From contig SLCK01000049.1 in the NCBI GenBank assembly GCA_007125845.1, positions 1-36,099 of the forward strand: a stretch of 36,099 bases of DNA, given 5' to 3'. Positions 15,988 to 25,210 of this stretch are shown in pieces. The DNA is from Gemmatimonadota bacterium. GTDB lineage: Bacteria > Gemmatimonadota > Gemmatimonadetes > Longimicrobiales > Gaopeijiaceae. Made by a program: the position numbers and the translations under genes. How positions within the stretch are numbered: position 1 is the first letter of the stretch; every line of letters begins with the position of its first letter. The notes beneath the pieces are model-generated. The model saw only the letters and a program-made list of their open reading frames with translations. It was not told the DNA's origin and searched no databases.

Positions 15988-17516
15988 TCATTCTCCGGCG
16001 GGGTCTTCCTCCGGCGAAGTCGTGGCTCCGAGTCGTTCTCTGATTCGCTTGACGCTGTCGACCAACCCGACGGACCAGTGTTTGGGAAGGAAGCGGTGGA
16101 CCATCAGCACCGAGCAAGGAGCTTGATCCGCCACCAGATCCGGGATGGAGCCGAAGAGAACCTGGCGGATTGGGGAATCCCGCTCCAAGGTGCGGGCCAG
16201 AGTCTCCTTTTCCACCTCCGCATCCACCACCCGCACGCTGAGGGCAGTGAGGCCGTGGTCGATTTCCACCCGGCTCCGGCCCCAGGCGGAATACCAGACC
16301 AGGCTCACGATCACCAGCCCCACCACCGCGATCTGCGCGAAGGGACCGGAGGCCAGGATGATCACTAGGCAAGCCACTGCAGCCACGATTTGGAGCAGGG
16401 GGTTGCCAGGAGTGCGAAAGGTGGGCCGATACCAATCCGGCTGAGAGGTCCGCAGGACCACGCAGCCCACGTTCAGGGCGGCGTAGCTGTAGAGTTGCAG
16501 AGAGCTTGCGATCTTGGCCAGATCCTCGAGACTGTCAAGGAAGAGGAACGCGAGCGCGAGGAAAGCCGTGAGCAGAATCGCTCGATGAGGCGTCATTAGA
16601 CGGGAATGGATCTGAGCGAGCAACCGGGCACGAGGCGGTCCCGAGCCATGGCTAGATTGATCCGTGACGCCGCGAGAATGCTGGCGTTCGCCGACGACAA
16701 CGTTGCCAAAAGGCCGGCGAACACGATCACGACCACTCCCGCTTCACCGAAGAAACTCCGGGCTGCGGTCGCTAACGGGTCCCGCACCTCCGCGATGGCT
16801 CCCTGGGAAAGGGTTCCAGCGATTACCAACAGGATGACGACGTAGAGGCCGGTCACCAGGGCGACCGAACCGATCAGGGCGCGCGGAAGGTTCCGCTCGG
16901 GATCGCGAATTTCCTCGGCCACGGCGGCAATCTTCACGAACCCAAGGAACGAGACGAAGATCAGCGCGGTGGTCGGGAGAATTGGTCCGGCGCCTTGGGG
17001 AAAAAACGGAATCAGATTCCCGGTGTCCATCTGGGTGACTCCTTACATCGAGAAGCCTCCCAGGATCAGAAGGAGCACGAGGACCACCACGAGCTGAGTG
17101 CGCCCCGATTCTCGTGCGCCGACGACGTTGAGCGCGGTCAGAAGCAGTCCACCCCCCAAGGCTCCCCAGAAGGGCGTCACGGGTATGAAGCGAGAGAAGT
17201 ACTCGCCCATCCCGAACAAGTAGAAGGCGATGGCTACTGTCAGGCTGAGCCAGATCCCCACCCCTGAGATCGCTCCCATGGCGGGGCCCAGGTAAGACAG
17301 AACCGCAGCCGGGCCCGTCTCCTCGAGAGCAACTCCGGCAAGGAGAAAGATCCCCGCGCCGATCATGGTCCCGGCGCCAATCGTCAGCGCGTCCCAGAAG
17401 CCCAACTCCCTCCTGAGGTCCTCTCGGATGCCGCGATTCGTCACATGCGTCCTCGGGCTGCCGGTGAAAAAGTTGAATCGCCCTCCCTCGCGACCTCGCA
17501 CATCGCGCGATCGCAC
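15988..17516 (-). pseudogene. APC-family amino acid permease with C-terminal Usp-like remnant, disrupted
   Basis: Three consecutive fragments read as one APC transporter. Fragment 1 (17516-17043) holds the first helices with IGAGTMIGAGIFLLAG. It ends at an in-frame TAA (17045-17043), after which the same frame continues as fragment 2 (to 16596) with FVSFLGFVKIAAVAEEIRDP. Fragment 2 runs to LVP and then shifts frame. Fragment 3 (from about 16623) continues the family sequence as LLAQIHSRLMTPHRAIL, which needs one extra base near 16627. The C-terminus (last ~80 residues) looks like a shortened universal-stress-protein domain. Two separate lesions argue for a decayed gene; assembly errors would give the same picture. 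An original function in amine or amino acid uptake is the family's, not shown here. Confidence 0.75.
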
Positions 17517-17653
17517 GTTCGCGCAGAAGCTACCTCGGGGGGAAGGTCGAGGCGACCCCTTCGGGGCTGAATCTCAACGAGGTCGCAAGATCCCTTCTTC
17601 CGAGCCTACCGCTTCGCCACAGGACGGGACCGAGACGAGTCCTCTTCATCCAG

Positions 17654-19102
17654 CTACTCCGCAGCGAACCCCGCATCGGGCTCGTAGGAGAGGCGGGTAG
17701 GACTGTCCTCCAGGACTGTGTCCAGGAGCACTCGTCGGCCCCAGAGGGCGTGGACGTGCTCCAATGTCTTTTCCGCGTACTCGAGGTCGAGGTCGCGGCC
17801 GTCGTGCTCGTGCCTGAGGAGTAGGGCTCCGCTCCTGCCGAGATCGGCATCGACGACTCTGATCGCGGGCACTCCACCCATTCCCACCCTGCGGAGGAGC
17901 GTCTCCCTCACCTGGCTCCATTCGTCGGGGTCGGAGATCCTGGTCGCCACGAGATCCTTGCCCTTGGGCTCGTACTCGAAGAGGTCCAGCTCCCGCATGA
18001 GCTCCTCCCCGAGAAATCGCCTCAGAAACGAAACGTCGCGGTCCACTTCGCGGATCTTGAAGAGCCCCTCCTCACCGGGCAGCGGCTCCGCCCCCGCCTC
18101 CTGGACCAGGCCCACATCCACCTTCCCGGCCGTCCCTTCCTCACCCGCGGCACGACGGCGAATGTCGTGCCAGAGAACGAACCCGAGCTGATAGGGATTG
18201 ATGGAGGTGGCTTGCGTGCTGATCACCTGATTGTGATGCACGAGAAACTCCATGTGGATTTCCTGGGGGAGATCGAGGGCATGCAGGATCCTGTGATGCC
18301 AGTACGTGGCCCAGCCCTCGTTCATGATCTTGGTCTCGATCTGGGGCAGGTAGTACGCGGCCTGCTCGTGCACCTGTGTGAGGAGATCCTTCTCCCACTC
18401 CGCCAGGTACGGATTGTGGTCCCGGATGAAGGGGAGGAGGTCTTCTTCTGGCTCGAGGGGAACCCGGGTGAGGTCGGGTTCGACGGTCTCCTCGGGGAGG
18501 TGGATCTCGGCGTGGGGACGCCGCCGGGGCCGAGCCCGCTCGAGCGCCCGCTCCTCCTGCTCGGCCCTGTCGAGCCGTCGGATGTCCGGGTTGCGTCTCA
18601 GGTTCAGGGAGAGGGCATGGGCGTGGTCGAGAAGCGCCTCGACTCGACCAGCGCCGATGGAGGGGTCTTCCACGTAGCGGCGCACCCGATCCGCCCGGAG
18701 CTTGAATCGCGGCACGGTCAGCTCCGGACGGGATCGCGAGAAATGGCCGTTGTTTCGGAAGAAGTCGTTGTGGCCGTATACGTGGGCCATGGTCAGGACT
18801 TGCTGGCAGAGGGTGTTGTCCCTCATGAGGTAGGCCAGCGTCGGATCGCTGTTGATCACCATCTCGTAGGGAAGCCCGGTCACCCCGTGTCGGTGGAGGG
18901 TCTTCAGCTTCTCGTAGCGCTTCCCGAACGACCAGTGGGGGTAGTGAGCCGGCATCCCGGTGTAGGCCATGTAGCCCAGCATCTGGTCCCGGTCACAGAT
19001 CTCGAACTCCTGCGCCCGCAGGACAAGCCCGACATCCTGGGCAACCCGTCGGATGCGCGCGTCCCACTCCTCCAACTCGCCGATCGTCCAGTCGGTCGCC
19101 AT
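17654..19102 (-). CDS. spoVR: SpoVR family protein
   Basis: The 482-residue protein matches SpoVR/YcgB over its full length, with the conserved N-terminal WTIGELEEWDARIRRVAQ and the core PYEMVINSDPTLAYLM and AHVYGHNDFFRNNGHF. The central EGWATYWHHRIL is also typical. The biochemical function is not firmly established. The family is linked to spore cortex formation in Bacillus and to stationary phase or stress elsewhere. It lies 7 bp after the yeaH gene, completing the prkA-yeaH-spoVR operon found in many non-spore-formers, which suggests that the three proteins act together. Confidence 0.93.
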   Translation of the reverse strand: MATDWTIGELEEWDARIRRVAQDVGLVLRAQEFEICDRDQMLGYMAYTGMPAHYPHWSFGKRYEKLKTLHRHGVTGLPYEMVINSDPTLAYLMRDNTLCQQVLTMAHVYGHNDFFRNNGHFSRSRPELTVPRFKLRADRVRRYVEDPSIGAGRVEALLDHAHALSLNLRRNPDIRRLDRAEQEERALERARPRRRPHAEIHLPEETVEPDLTRVPLEPEEDLLPFIRDHNPYLAEWEKDLLTQVHEQAAYYLPQIETKIMNEGWATYWHHRILHALDLPQEIHMEFLVHHNQVISTQATSINPYQLGFVLWHDIRRRAAGEEGTAGKVDVGLVQEAGAEPLPGEEGLFKIREVDRDVSFLRRFLGEELMRELDLFEYEPKGKDLVATRISDPDEWSQVRETLLRRVGMGGVPAIRVVDADLGRSGALLLRHEHDGRDLDLEYAEKTLEHVHALWGRRVLLDTVLEDSPTRLSYEPDAGFAAE

Positions 19103-19109
19103 GGCGGAG

Positions 19110-20342
19110 TCAGGTCTCCTCGGCGGGTACGCGTTCCTTCGAGAGCAGCTCCTTGAAGCCGGGCCAGAGATCCTCTTTTCGCTCGATCTTCACCGTCTGG
19201 AAGTTGGGCTCGTCCAGACCCTGGAAGACGTCCAGCATGCTGCTCCCGTACCGGCGGGAGTTCAGGGGCTTGATCTCCCCGTAGCCAAAGAGGTTCGCCG
19301 CCTGGCACAGCTCCTGGGCTGATTCGAGGGCCGCTTCATTGTCGGTCGTCCAGTTGTCTCCGTCCGAGCAGTGGAAGGCGTACACGTTCCATAGCGCCGG
19401 AGGATAGCGCTCGTGAATGATCTCAAGCGCCTTCCGGTATCCGGTGGAGATGAGCGTACCTCCCGATTCGCCCTTGTGGAAGAACTCCTCCTCGGAAACC
19501 TCACGGGCTTCGGCGTGGTGGGCCACGAACACCACCTCCACATTCTGGTACCGGGTCAACACGAAGCGGTAGAGGAGGAAGAAGAAGCTCCGAGCCAGGT
19601 ACTTCTTCATCGTGTCCATGGACCCGGACGTGTCCATGATGCAGATGACCACGGCGTTGGACTGGGGGATCACGTCGTGGACGGTCCGCCGGTAGGTGAG
19701 GTCCTCCCGGTGGAAGGGAAACCGAGGCCCCTCCCCTGCATCCCGCGGGCTCGAGGCCGGGATTCCGAAGGCCTCGGCATCCGGAGGGAGCGGGCTGCCT
19801 CGAGCGAGCTTTCGGCGGATTCGGGACCGAGCCGTCCGGCGCTTGTCCAGGTGGACGCGGACGCCCGCTCTGCGATATCCCTTCCGCTTGCGCGCGACCT
19901 CGGTCGGTAGCTCCCGGAGCCGTTTTCGGTCCATCTCGGGCAGCTCCAGGTCTTCGAACATGATTTCGGTCAGCTCCTCCAGGGAGACGTCGGTCTCGTA
20001 GTAGTCCGTCCCGGGTTGATCCCCGGCGGGTCCTCCCACGTCACCGGCGCGGCCATCCCCGCTCTTGCCCACGACGTCGCCCGTTTCCGTATCTCCGTCG
20101 CCAGTACCCACCCTCGGCTGGTTCTCGCCGAAGACGAAGCGGTACTCGCGAATGCCCCGGATGGGAACCTTCACCACCCGGTCACCGCTGCGTCCGATGA
20201 TGGCTTCCTCGGCGATCACGTCGGCGATGTTCTCACGGATCGCTTCTCGCACCTTCTCCCGGTGACGAGACCGGTCGCCGGCGCTCCGATCCGAGCGCAC
20301 CGCATCCGACTGCGAGTAGGGGCGAAAGACCGATTCACTCAT
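19110..20342 (-). CDS. yeaH: YeaH/YhbH family protein (DUF444) with von Willebrand A-like domain
   Basis: The 410-residue protein has an Arg/Asp-rich N-terminal half with a low-complexity Gly/Asp segment (about 78-110). A C-terminal von Willebrand A-like domain carries the MIDAS motif D237-T-S-G-S241 (CIMDTSGSMD). The family is cytoplasmic and always tied to PrkA; it is thought to act as a partner of the kinase. The start at 20342 has GAGGAGG upstream, and the longer open frame upstream would overlap prkA. It lies 10 bp after prkA and 7 bp before spoVR. Confidence 0.92.
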   Translation of the reverse strand: MSESVFRPYSQSDAVRSDRSAGDRSRHREKVREAIRENIADVIAEEAIIGRSGDRVVKVPIRGIREYRFVFGENQPRVGTGDGDTETGDVVGKSGDGRAGDVGGPAGDQPGTDYYETDVSLEELTEIMFEDLELPEMDRKRLRELPTEVARKRKGYRRAGVRVHLDKRRTARSRIRRKLARGSPLPPDAEAFGIPASSPRDAGEGPRFPFHREDLTYRRTVHDVIPQSNAVVICIMDTSGSMDTMKKYLARSFFFLLYRFVLTRYQNVEVVFVAHHAEAREVSEEEFFHKGESGGTLISTGYRKALEIIHERYPPALWNVYAFHCSDGDNWTTDNEAALESAQELCQAANLFGYGEIKPLNSRRYGSSMLDVFQGLDEPNFQTVKIERKEDLWPGFKELLSKERVPAEET

Positions 20343-20352
20343 GGCCCCCTCC

Positions 20353-22287
20353 TCAATCCTTCCAGAGATTGTTGGCCGCATAGCGAAGCACGACCTCGGC
20401 CGACTCCTCATTGTATCCTCGCTCAATGAGCGCCCCGACCAGATCGTCGTACTTCTTGCGCTGCTCCTCGTCGCGGGTACGGGCTCGGGTGATGACCCGA
20501 CTCATCTCGCGGGCCGAGCTCATCAGGCGTTTCTCGATCGCTTCCCGAAGCGGCTCGTATGATTTGAAGTCGACCCTGTCCCCGCGACGACTCGACGCCC
20601 ACAGGTACGCCATGACCTCCTGCCTGAAGCCGTCGGCCGCTGACCCCACGATTGCGATCTGCTCCTCCACCGACTTCAGGAACTCCTCGTCCGGTTCGAG
20701 CTCCTCACCCGTTCCTGCATCCTTCACACGAGTCTTGTTTACGTACGCTTCCGCGTGGTCCAGGTAGTTCTGGAAGAGCCCCTCCGCCTGCTCCTCGAAG
20801 GAATAGACGAAGGCCCTGGTGATCTCGCGCTCGAGGATGGACAGGTACTCCTTGTGCACCGTGTCCCTCAGCAAGTCGAGGTAGCGATCCCTCTCCTTGT
20901 CGCCCAGGTCCGCCCCCTTGACCATCTGCACCAGAGTTTCGCGCACGTTGATGGGGTGAATGCCGCCGGGGTTGTCCGCCAGCGTTCCATCCAGCGCCTT
21001 CATGATGAACCGGGTGGAGATGCCCTCCATCCCCTCCCGTGGGGCGTCCTCGTGGAGCTCTCGCGGATCCAGCTTGACCGTCTTGCCCTTCTCGACCACC
21101 TCCTCGCCGTTGTAAAGGCGGAGCTTGGTCGTCAGGTCGCATTTGGAGGTGGGCTCCAGGCGGCTCAACACCGCGAACATTGCGGCGACCTCGAGGGTGT
21201 GGGGGGCGATATGCGCCTCGAAGCTGGATCGATCCAGCAACTTCCGGTAGATCTTGACCTCCTCGGAGAGCCGGAGGTTGTAGGGGACCTTCACGACCAC
21301 GAGCCGATCGAGAATTGCCTCGTTCGTCCGGTCGCCTCGGAAGCGCCTCCACTCGGCCTCGTTGGAGTGCGCCACGATCACGGTGTCCACGTAGACCGTC
21401 CCATGCCGTCCGGGGGCGGGAATGAACTTCTCCTGGGTGGCAGTGATGATCGTGTGCAGGTACTCGGTTTCGTTCTTGAACATCTCGATGAACTCGGTGA
21501 TGCCCCGGTTTCCCACGTGGAACGCCCCACTCAGCTCGAGCACGCGGGGATCCCCCTCCGAGTAGCGGTCCAGCTTCGAGATGTCCTCCGACCCGATCAG
21601 GACCGACGTGTCCTGATTGTTGGGGTCGACGGGCGGGACCACACCGATCCCGCGGCGGCCGTGTCGAGAGATCGGCACGGTGACCACGGGTACCTGCTCG
21701 TAGCGCCCCTGGAACTCCTCCTCAAGTCGGTGCCGGCAAAGGGGGCAGAGCTCACCCTCGATGCGGACGTCGAGCATCTCCTCGAACTCGGGCCTGAGGT
21801 GCTTCGGGATCAGGTGGAGAGGCTCCTCGGCCAGGGGGCATCCCTCGATGGCGTGCAGCGGTGGTGCCGTTTCGAGGCCTCGTTGCAGCTTCTCCACCAG
21901 AGAGCTCTTCCCCGCTCCCACCGGCCCGATCAGACAGAGGACCTGCCGACTCTCCTCTCCTCGCTGCGCCGCCGCGCGGAAGTAACGGCCGATCTGATCC
22001 AGCGCTCGCTCGATGCCGAAGAACTCGTCCCGGAAGAAGTCGTAGAGGCGCAGCCCATCGTCTCCGAGGAGACGACGCAGGCGGGGATCTTCGGTCTCCC
22101 GCACGTCGGAAAGTCCCTCGGCCGAGATCACGTCCCAGAGGCGCTCGTGGGCGAGGCGTGCCAGGGTGGGATGCTCCCTGACCTTGTCGAGATACTCGAG
22201 CAACGTTCCGCTCCAGCCCAAGTCCCGATGTCGTTCTCTGTCCGCCTCGATCAGCTCGCTGAATCGTTTCTGCCTTTCGTCGGTCAT
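20353..22287 (-). CDS. prkA: PrkA family serine protein kinase / AAA+ protein
   Basis: The 644-residue protein has an AAA+ domain with Walker A GPVGAGKS (121-128) and family-specific stretches such as CPLAEEPLHLIP, VDPNNQDTSVLIGSED and GNRGITEFIEMFKN. A C-terminal PrkA domain follows. The length equals the family norm of about 640. PrkA was described as a serine kinase involved in stress and nitrogen-starvation responses, and the AAA+ part has also been linked to Lon-like proteolysis in Bacillus. The start at 22287 has GGAGG upstream; the longer frame before it is not protein-like. It is the first gene of the prkA-yeaH-spoVR operon. Confidence 0.93.
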   Translation of the reverse strand: MTDERQKRFSELIEADRERHRDLGWSGTLLEYLDKVREHPTLARLAHERLWDVISAEGLSDVRETEDPRLRRLLGDDGLRLYDFFRDEFFGIERALDQIGRYFRAAAQRGEESRQVLCLIGPVGAGKSSLVEKLQRGLETAPPLHAIEGCPLAEEPLHLIPKHLRPEFEEMLDVRIEGELCPLCRHRLEEEFQGRYEQVPVVTVPISRHGRRGIGVVPPVDPNNQDTSVLIGSEDISKLDRYSEGDPRVLELSGAFHVGNRGITEFIEMFKNETEYLHTIITATQEKFIPAPGRHGTVYVDTVIVAHSNEAEWRRFRGDRTNEAILDRLVVVKVPYNLRLSEEVKIYRKLLDRSSFEAHIAPHTLEVAAMFAVLSRLEPTSKCDLTTKLRLYNGEEVVEKGKTVKLDPRELHEDAPREGMEGISTRFIMKALDGTLADNPGGIHPINVRETLVQMVKGADLGDKERDRYLDLLRDTVHKEYLSILEREITRAFVYSFEEQAEGLFQNYLDHAEAYVNKTRVKDAGTGEELEPDEEFLKSVEEQIAIVGSAADGFRQEVMAYLWASSRRGDRVDFKSYEPLREAIEKRLMSSAREMSRVITRARTRDEEQRKKYDDLVGALIERGYNEESAEVVLRYAANNLWKD

Positions 22288-22806
22288 GGTCGCAACATCC
22301 TCCGTAGTGGACCGCCACCGCCTGAAAACTCCGCGGTGACCGCTCACGGCGTCCGAGATGGTCCCGCTTGAAGGCACCCAACCCATCTGTCGCAGCGCGG
22401 GGCGCGCGATCCGGTCGGCTCTGATACTCCTCCTCACTCTGCCGATGGTGGCCCATTCGGTCAGGGGGTCGCCGGTCCCCGGCCGGCGGCCGATTCCGCG
22501 GTTTGGGCCCTTGCGAGCATGCGGGGCTCGAACAGTGCCCAACGTACGGATGGAGCGAGGGGGGAGACTCCGGCGGGGACTGCCACTTGACCCGTGTCTG
22601 TCTCCTATTTGATAACCGACTCGAGCGAGCGGGGTTCCGGTCGAGGCTCGGGGGAGCAGAGGCGATTCCACCGAGGGAAGGAGCGCCGCAAAGCGTTTCG
22701 CCCGAAGGGCTTGAGTCGGCTTGGCTTCAAGGATGTGACCGGTTACACTCGGGGTCGCAAGAACCGGCGCAGCAGCTGGGCGCCTTCACCCCAACCGGGA
22801 GCGCCG
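22288..22806. other. 519-bp divergent intergenic region, prkA / glutamate dehydrogenase
   Basis: This gap must hold the promoters of both the prkA operon and the glutamate dehydrogenase gene. Apart from the weak plus-strand promoter listed separately I see no dyad repeat, RNA gene or convincing small reading frame. The open frames that cross it are extensions of the two flanking genes and lack protein-like composition. Confidence 0.5.
22587..22616 (+). promoter_or_regulatory. possible promoter for glutamate dehydrogenase
   Basis: TTGACC (22587-22592) and GATAAC (22611-22616) are 18 bp apart in the only AT-leaning stretch of this gap, about 190 bp before the coding start. Each box matches the consensus in four or five of six bases. 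The long leader that would result is unusual, so the call is weak. Confidence 0.3.
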
Positions 22807-24096
22807 ATGGCCCGCGACGTCCCTGAACCCGCCGCCACCTTTCACCTCGAGGACGGGATCACGCCGTTCGAAGCCGTCAACCTCCTCTTCCGCGGCGCAG
22901 CAGACAGGTTGGGGTTGGGAGAAGGGGAGCGGATCGCCCTCCAGACCCCCTACCGGGACCTCATGGTCAAGATCCCCCTCCGCACCGAGGACGGAAGGAT
23001 TCTCACGATTCGAGGATACCGGGTGCAGCACGACAACTCACGCGGGCCGATGAAGGGGGGGATTCGGTACCACCCGGAAGCGGACCTGGAGGAAGTGCGT
23101 GCGCTCGCCTCCCTGATGACGTGGAAGACCGCAGTGGTGGACCTGCCCTACGGGGGGGCGAAAGGTGGAGTGCAGTGCGATCCTCGCGAGCTGTCGGCCC
23201 TCGACCTCGAGCGGCTGACCAGACGCTTCACCCAGCGGCTCGAGGGATTCATCGGAACCCACGAGGACATTCCCGGTCCGGACATGGGGACGGGCGCCGA
23301 GGTGATGGCGTGGATGGTCGACGAGTACTCGAAATTCCACGGGCACACCCCCGCTGTCGTCACCGGAAAGCCGGTTCCCCTCGGGGGGTCGTACGGTCGG
23401 GAATCCGCCACCGGTCGAGGCCTCTTCTTCGCGGTCGAGCGGTCCGCGCCCGATTTCGGGATCGATCTCGCATCCTCCACCGTGGCCGTGCAGGGCTTCG
23501 GCAACGTGGGCTACTGGGCTGCGCGCTTTCTGGCCGAGGCGGGTGCCAGGATCGTCGCCGTGAGCGATGTCCGGGGAGGCATCCACCGCGCCGACGGGCT
23601 CGATCCGGATGCGGTCCAGGAGACGGTACGAAGAGAGGGTTCGGTCGTCGCCTTCGAGGCGGACGGGGTCCGGCAGGTGGACAACGAGGAGCTCCTGGCC
23701 CTCGAGGTGGACGTCCTCGTCCCGGCGGCTCTGGGGGGAGCAATTCACAAAGGCAACGCCGGGGACGTTCGGGCCCGTCTGATCGCCGAAGGCGCCAACC
23801 ATCCGACGACGCCGGCCGCGGACGAGATCCTGCGTGGGCGTGACGTCGTCGTTCTGCCCGACATCTTTGCGAATGCCGGCGGGGTGACCGTTTCCTACTT
23901 CGAGTGGGTCCAGAACCTCCAGCAGTTCCGGTGGGACGGCGAGCGGGTGGATCGGGAGCTCGCCCAGACGATGCGGCGCGCCTACGAGGATCTCAGGCGA
24001 GTCACCGAAGAGCACGAGACGGACCTCCGCACGGGTGCGTTCATCCTTGCGATCGAGCGAGTCCTCCAGGCCTCTCGACTGAGAGGTCTGCGTTGA
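22807..24096 (+). CDS. gdhA: glutamate dehydrogenase (Glu/Leu/Phe/Val dehydrogenase family)
   Basis: The 429-residue protein interconverts glutamate and 2-oxoglutarate plus ammonium. The catalytic-site lysines are in PMKGGIRYHP (K83), MTWKTA (K107) and YGGAKGG (K119), with the catalytic Asp in GPDMGTGAEVM. The C-terminal Rossmann fold has GFGNVG in VAVQGFGNVGYWAA, and length and motifs match hexameric RocG/GudB-type enzymes. NAD or NADP preference cannot be decided by eye. The ATG at 22807 has GGGAG upstream; the open frame extends 71 codons further but that part is Arg/Ser-rich and not conserved-looking. It is divergent from prkA, whose family is linked to nitrogen starvation. Confidence 0.93.
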   Translation: MARDVPEPAATFHLEDGITPFEAVNLLFRGAADRLGLGEGERIALQTPYRDLMVKIPLRTEDGRILTIRGYRVQHDNSRGPMKGGIRYHPEADLEEVRALASLMTWKTAVVDLPYGGAKGGVQCDPRELSALDLERLTRRFTQRLEGFIGTHEDIPGPDMGTGAEVMAWMVDEYSKFHGHTPAVVTGKPVPLGGSYGRESATGRGLFFAVERSAPDFGIDLASSTVAVQGFGNVGYWAARFLAEAGARIVAVSDVRGGIHRADGLDPDAVQETVRREGSVVAFEADGVRQVDNEELLALEVDVLVPAALGGAIHKGNAGDVRARLIAEGANHPTTPAADEILRGRDVVVLPDIFANAGGVTVSYFEWVQNLQQFRWDGERVDRELAQTMRRAYEDLRRVTEEHETDLRTGAFILAIERVLQASRLRGLR

Positions 24097-24148
24097 GCGA
24101 CGGTCCTCGTGGTGGGGGGCACCGAGCTCCGCGCTCCGGTCCGGAGGG

Positions 24149-24973
24149 TCACGAGCCGACCCGTCGGGGATCCTCCGTCAGTCGGAGCGTGAGCGAGCCG
24201 AGCCTCGAGATTCGCGAGCGCACCTGCACGACGATCCGGCTGTAGTCGTTCGAAAAGTGGACCTCGGCCTCGGCGCCCTCGCCAAAGAGTCCGCGAGAGC
24301 GGAAAGTGGGCTGGACGACGATGGTCTCGTAGCGTCCCGCCGGCACCGAGATGGTTTCCACCCGGAGAACTTCGAGAATGACCGGATTGCCGGAGTCCCG
24401 GAAGTAGCGGGGGAGGACGTAGCGATCTCCAACCTCCAGAGGCAGAGTGCGAGCGAAGTAGATGAAGGAAATGTCGTCGAGTGGAAGGTTCGTGGAGAAC
24501 TCCTCTTCCTCATCGTTCTCGTGCTCCAGGATCGATATTCCCCGGTCCGGATAGATCTCATACGAGCGGTAGCGCTCGCTTCCCACCTCGTTCAGATCCT
24601 GTACGAACCGGAGCGTGCGAAGCGGAGAGCCGTAAGCCCATGACGTCACTTGGTTCCGGATCCGGGCTCCCGGAATACCCCCCTGGATGGACATGTCGAA
24701 ACGCAGGGCGTCGTGGCCCCTCACCCTTTCGGGCCCCGACACCTCGAGGCTCGCCCGACCAGCGCGGATGACGCCGAAGTGTGCCTGGAAGCGGTGCACC
24801 TCCCCGGGTCGGAACGGGTTTTGCGCCGCGTAGACCGGATTCACCAACTCGTCCTCGGGCGTCGCCACTTCCTCTCCGGACTGGCCTTCGGCGGAGGACA
24901 CCGCGATCAAGCTCAGCACGGAGAACATGCTCAACATGGACAGGAGGATCCAGCGGGAGGAGAGGAAGCTCAT
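24149..24973 (-). CDS. DUF3108 domain protein, exported
   Basis: The 274-residue protein has a signal peptide (about 1-31, ending SSAEGQS). Its beta-rich body contains FGVIRAGRASLEV and PAGRYETIVVQPTFRSRGLFGEGAEAEVHFSND in segments that match DUF3108. The family is periplasmic and of unknown function, with a fold thought to bind lipid-like or hydrophobic ligands. It stands alone, convergent with glutamate dehydrogenase (52-bp gap) and divergent from the BCCT transporter. No regulatory signal was recognised. Confidence 0.75.
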   Translation of the reverse strand: MSFLSSRWILLSMLSMFSVLSLIAVSSAEGQSGEEVATPEDELVNPVYAAQNPFRPGEVHRFQAHFGVIRAGRASLEVSGPERVRGHDALRFDMSIQGGIPGARIRNQVTSWAYGSPLRTLRFVQDLNEVGSERYRSYEIYPDRGISILEHENDEEEEFSTNLPLDDISFIYFARTLPLEVGDRYVLPRYFRDSGNPVILEVLRVETISVPAGRYETIVVQPTFRSRGLFGEGAEAEVHFSNDYSRIVVQVRSRISRLGSLTLRLTEDPRRVGS

Positions 24974-25210
24974 GATCGGTCTCCGGAGAACGCCTGGGAG
25001 AAACGGGGTGGCTCTTGGGATCGCGGCAACCTGAGCCGCTGCGGGGCCAGTGACGGGAGGGATTCGGACGGGATCACCTCTTGATCCTACACTCCGCCGC
25101 GGTCCGGGGTTGCGCTCTCCTCACGGGCGTCGGTGAGATGATACCCTACTTGCATTCCGACCCCGAACCCTTGGAAGGGATCCTGGCCCCCAACTCGGAG
25201 CAGAGATTCG

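Noticed and set aside
18864..18880. A partial copy of the 19-bp motif (CGTAGGGAAGCCC)
   Set aside because: Only one half matches and it lies inside the spoVR coding sequence, so it is probably chance.
20755..22371. A 538-codon plus-strand open frame opposite prkA
   Set aside because: It is the mirror of a clear PrkA gene in GC-rich DNA. Its translation is low in family-like patterns and has no ribosome binding site or operon partner.
22288..22806. Possible tRNA or small RNA in the prkA-gdhA gap
   Set aside because: A GGGGCTCGAACAGTGCCC stretch looks like a T-arm at first sight, but no acceptor stem, anticodon arm or CCA-side pairing can be made.
25136..25156. ATACCC-type half-site before the BCCT gene as a second CsoR operator
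   Set aside because: There is no partner half-site at the right spacing and BCCT transport has no copper link.
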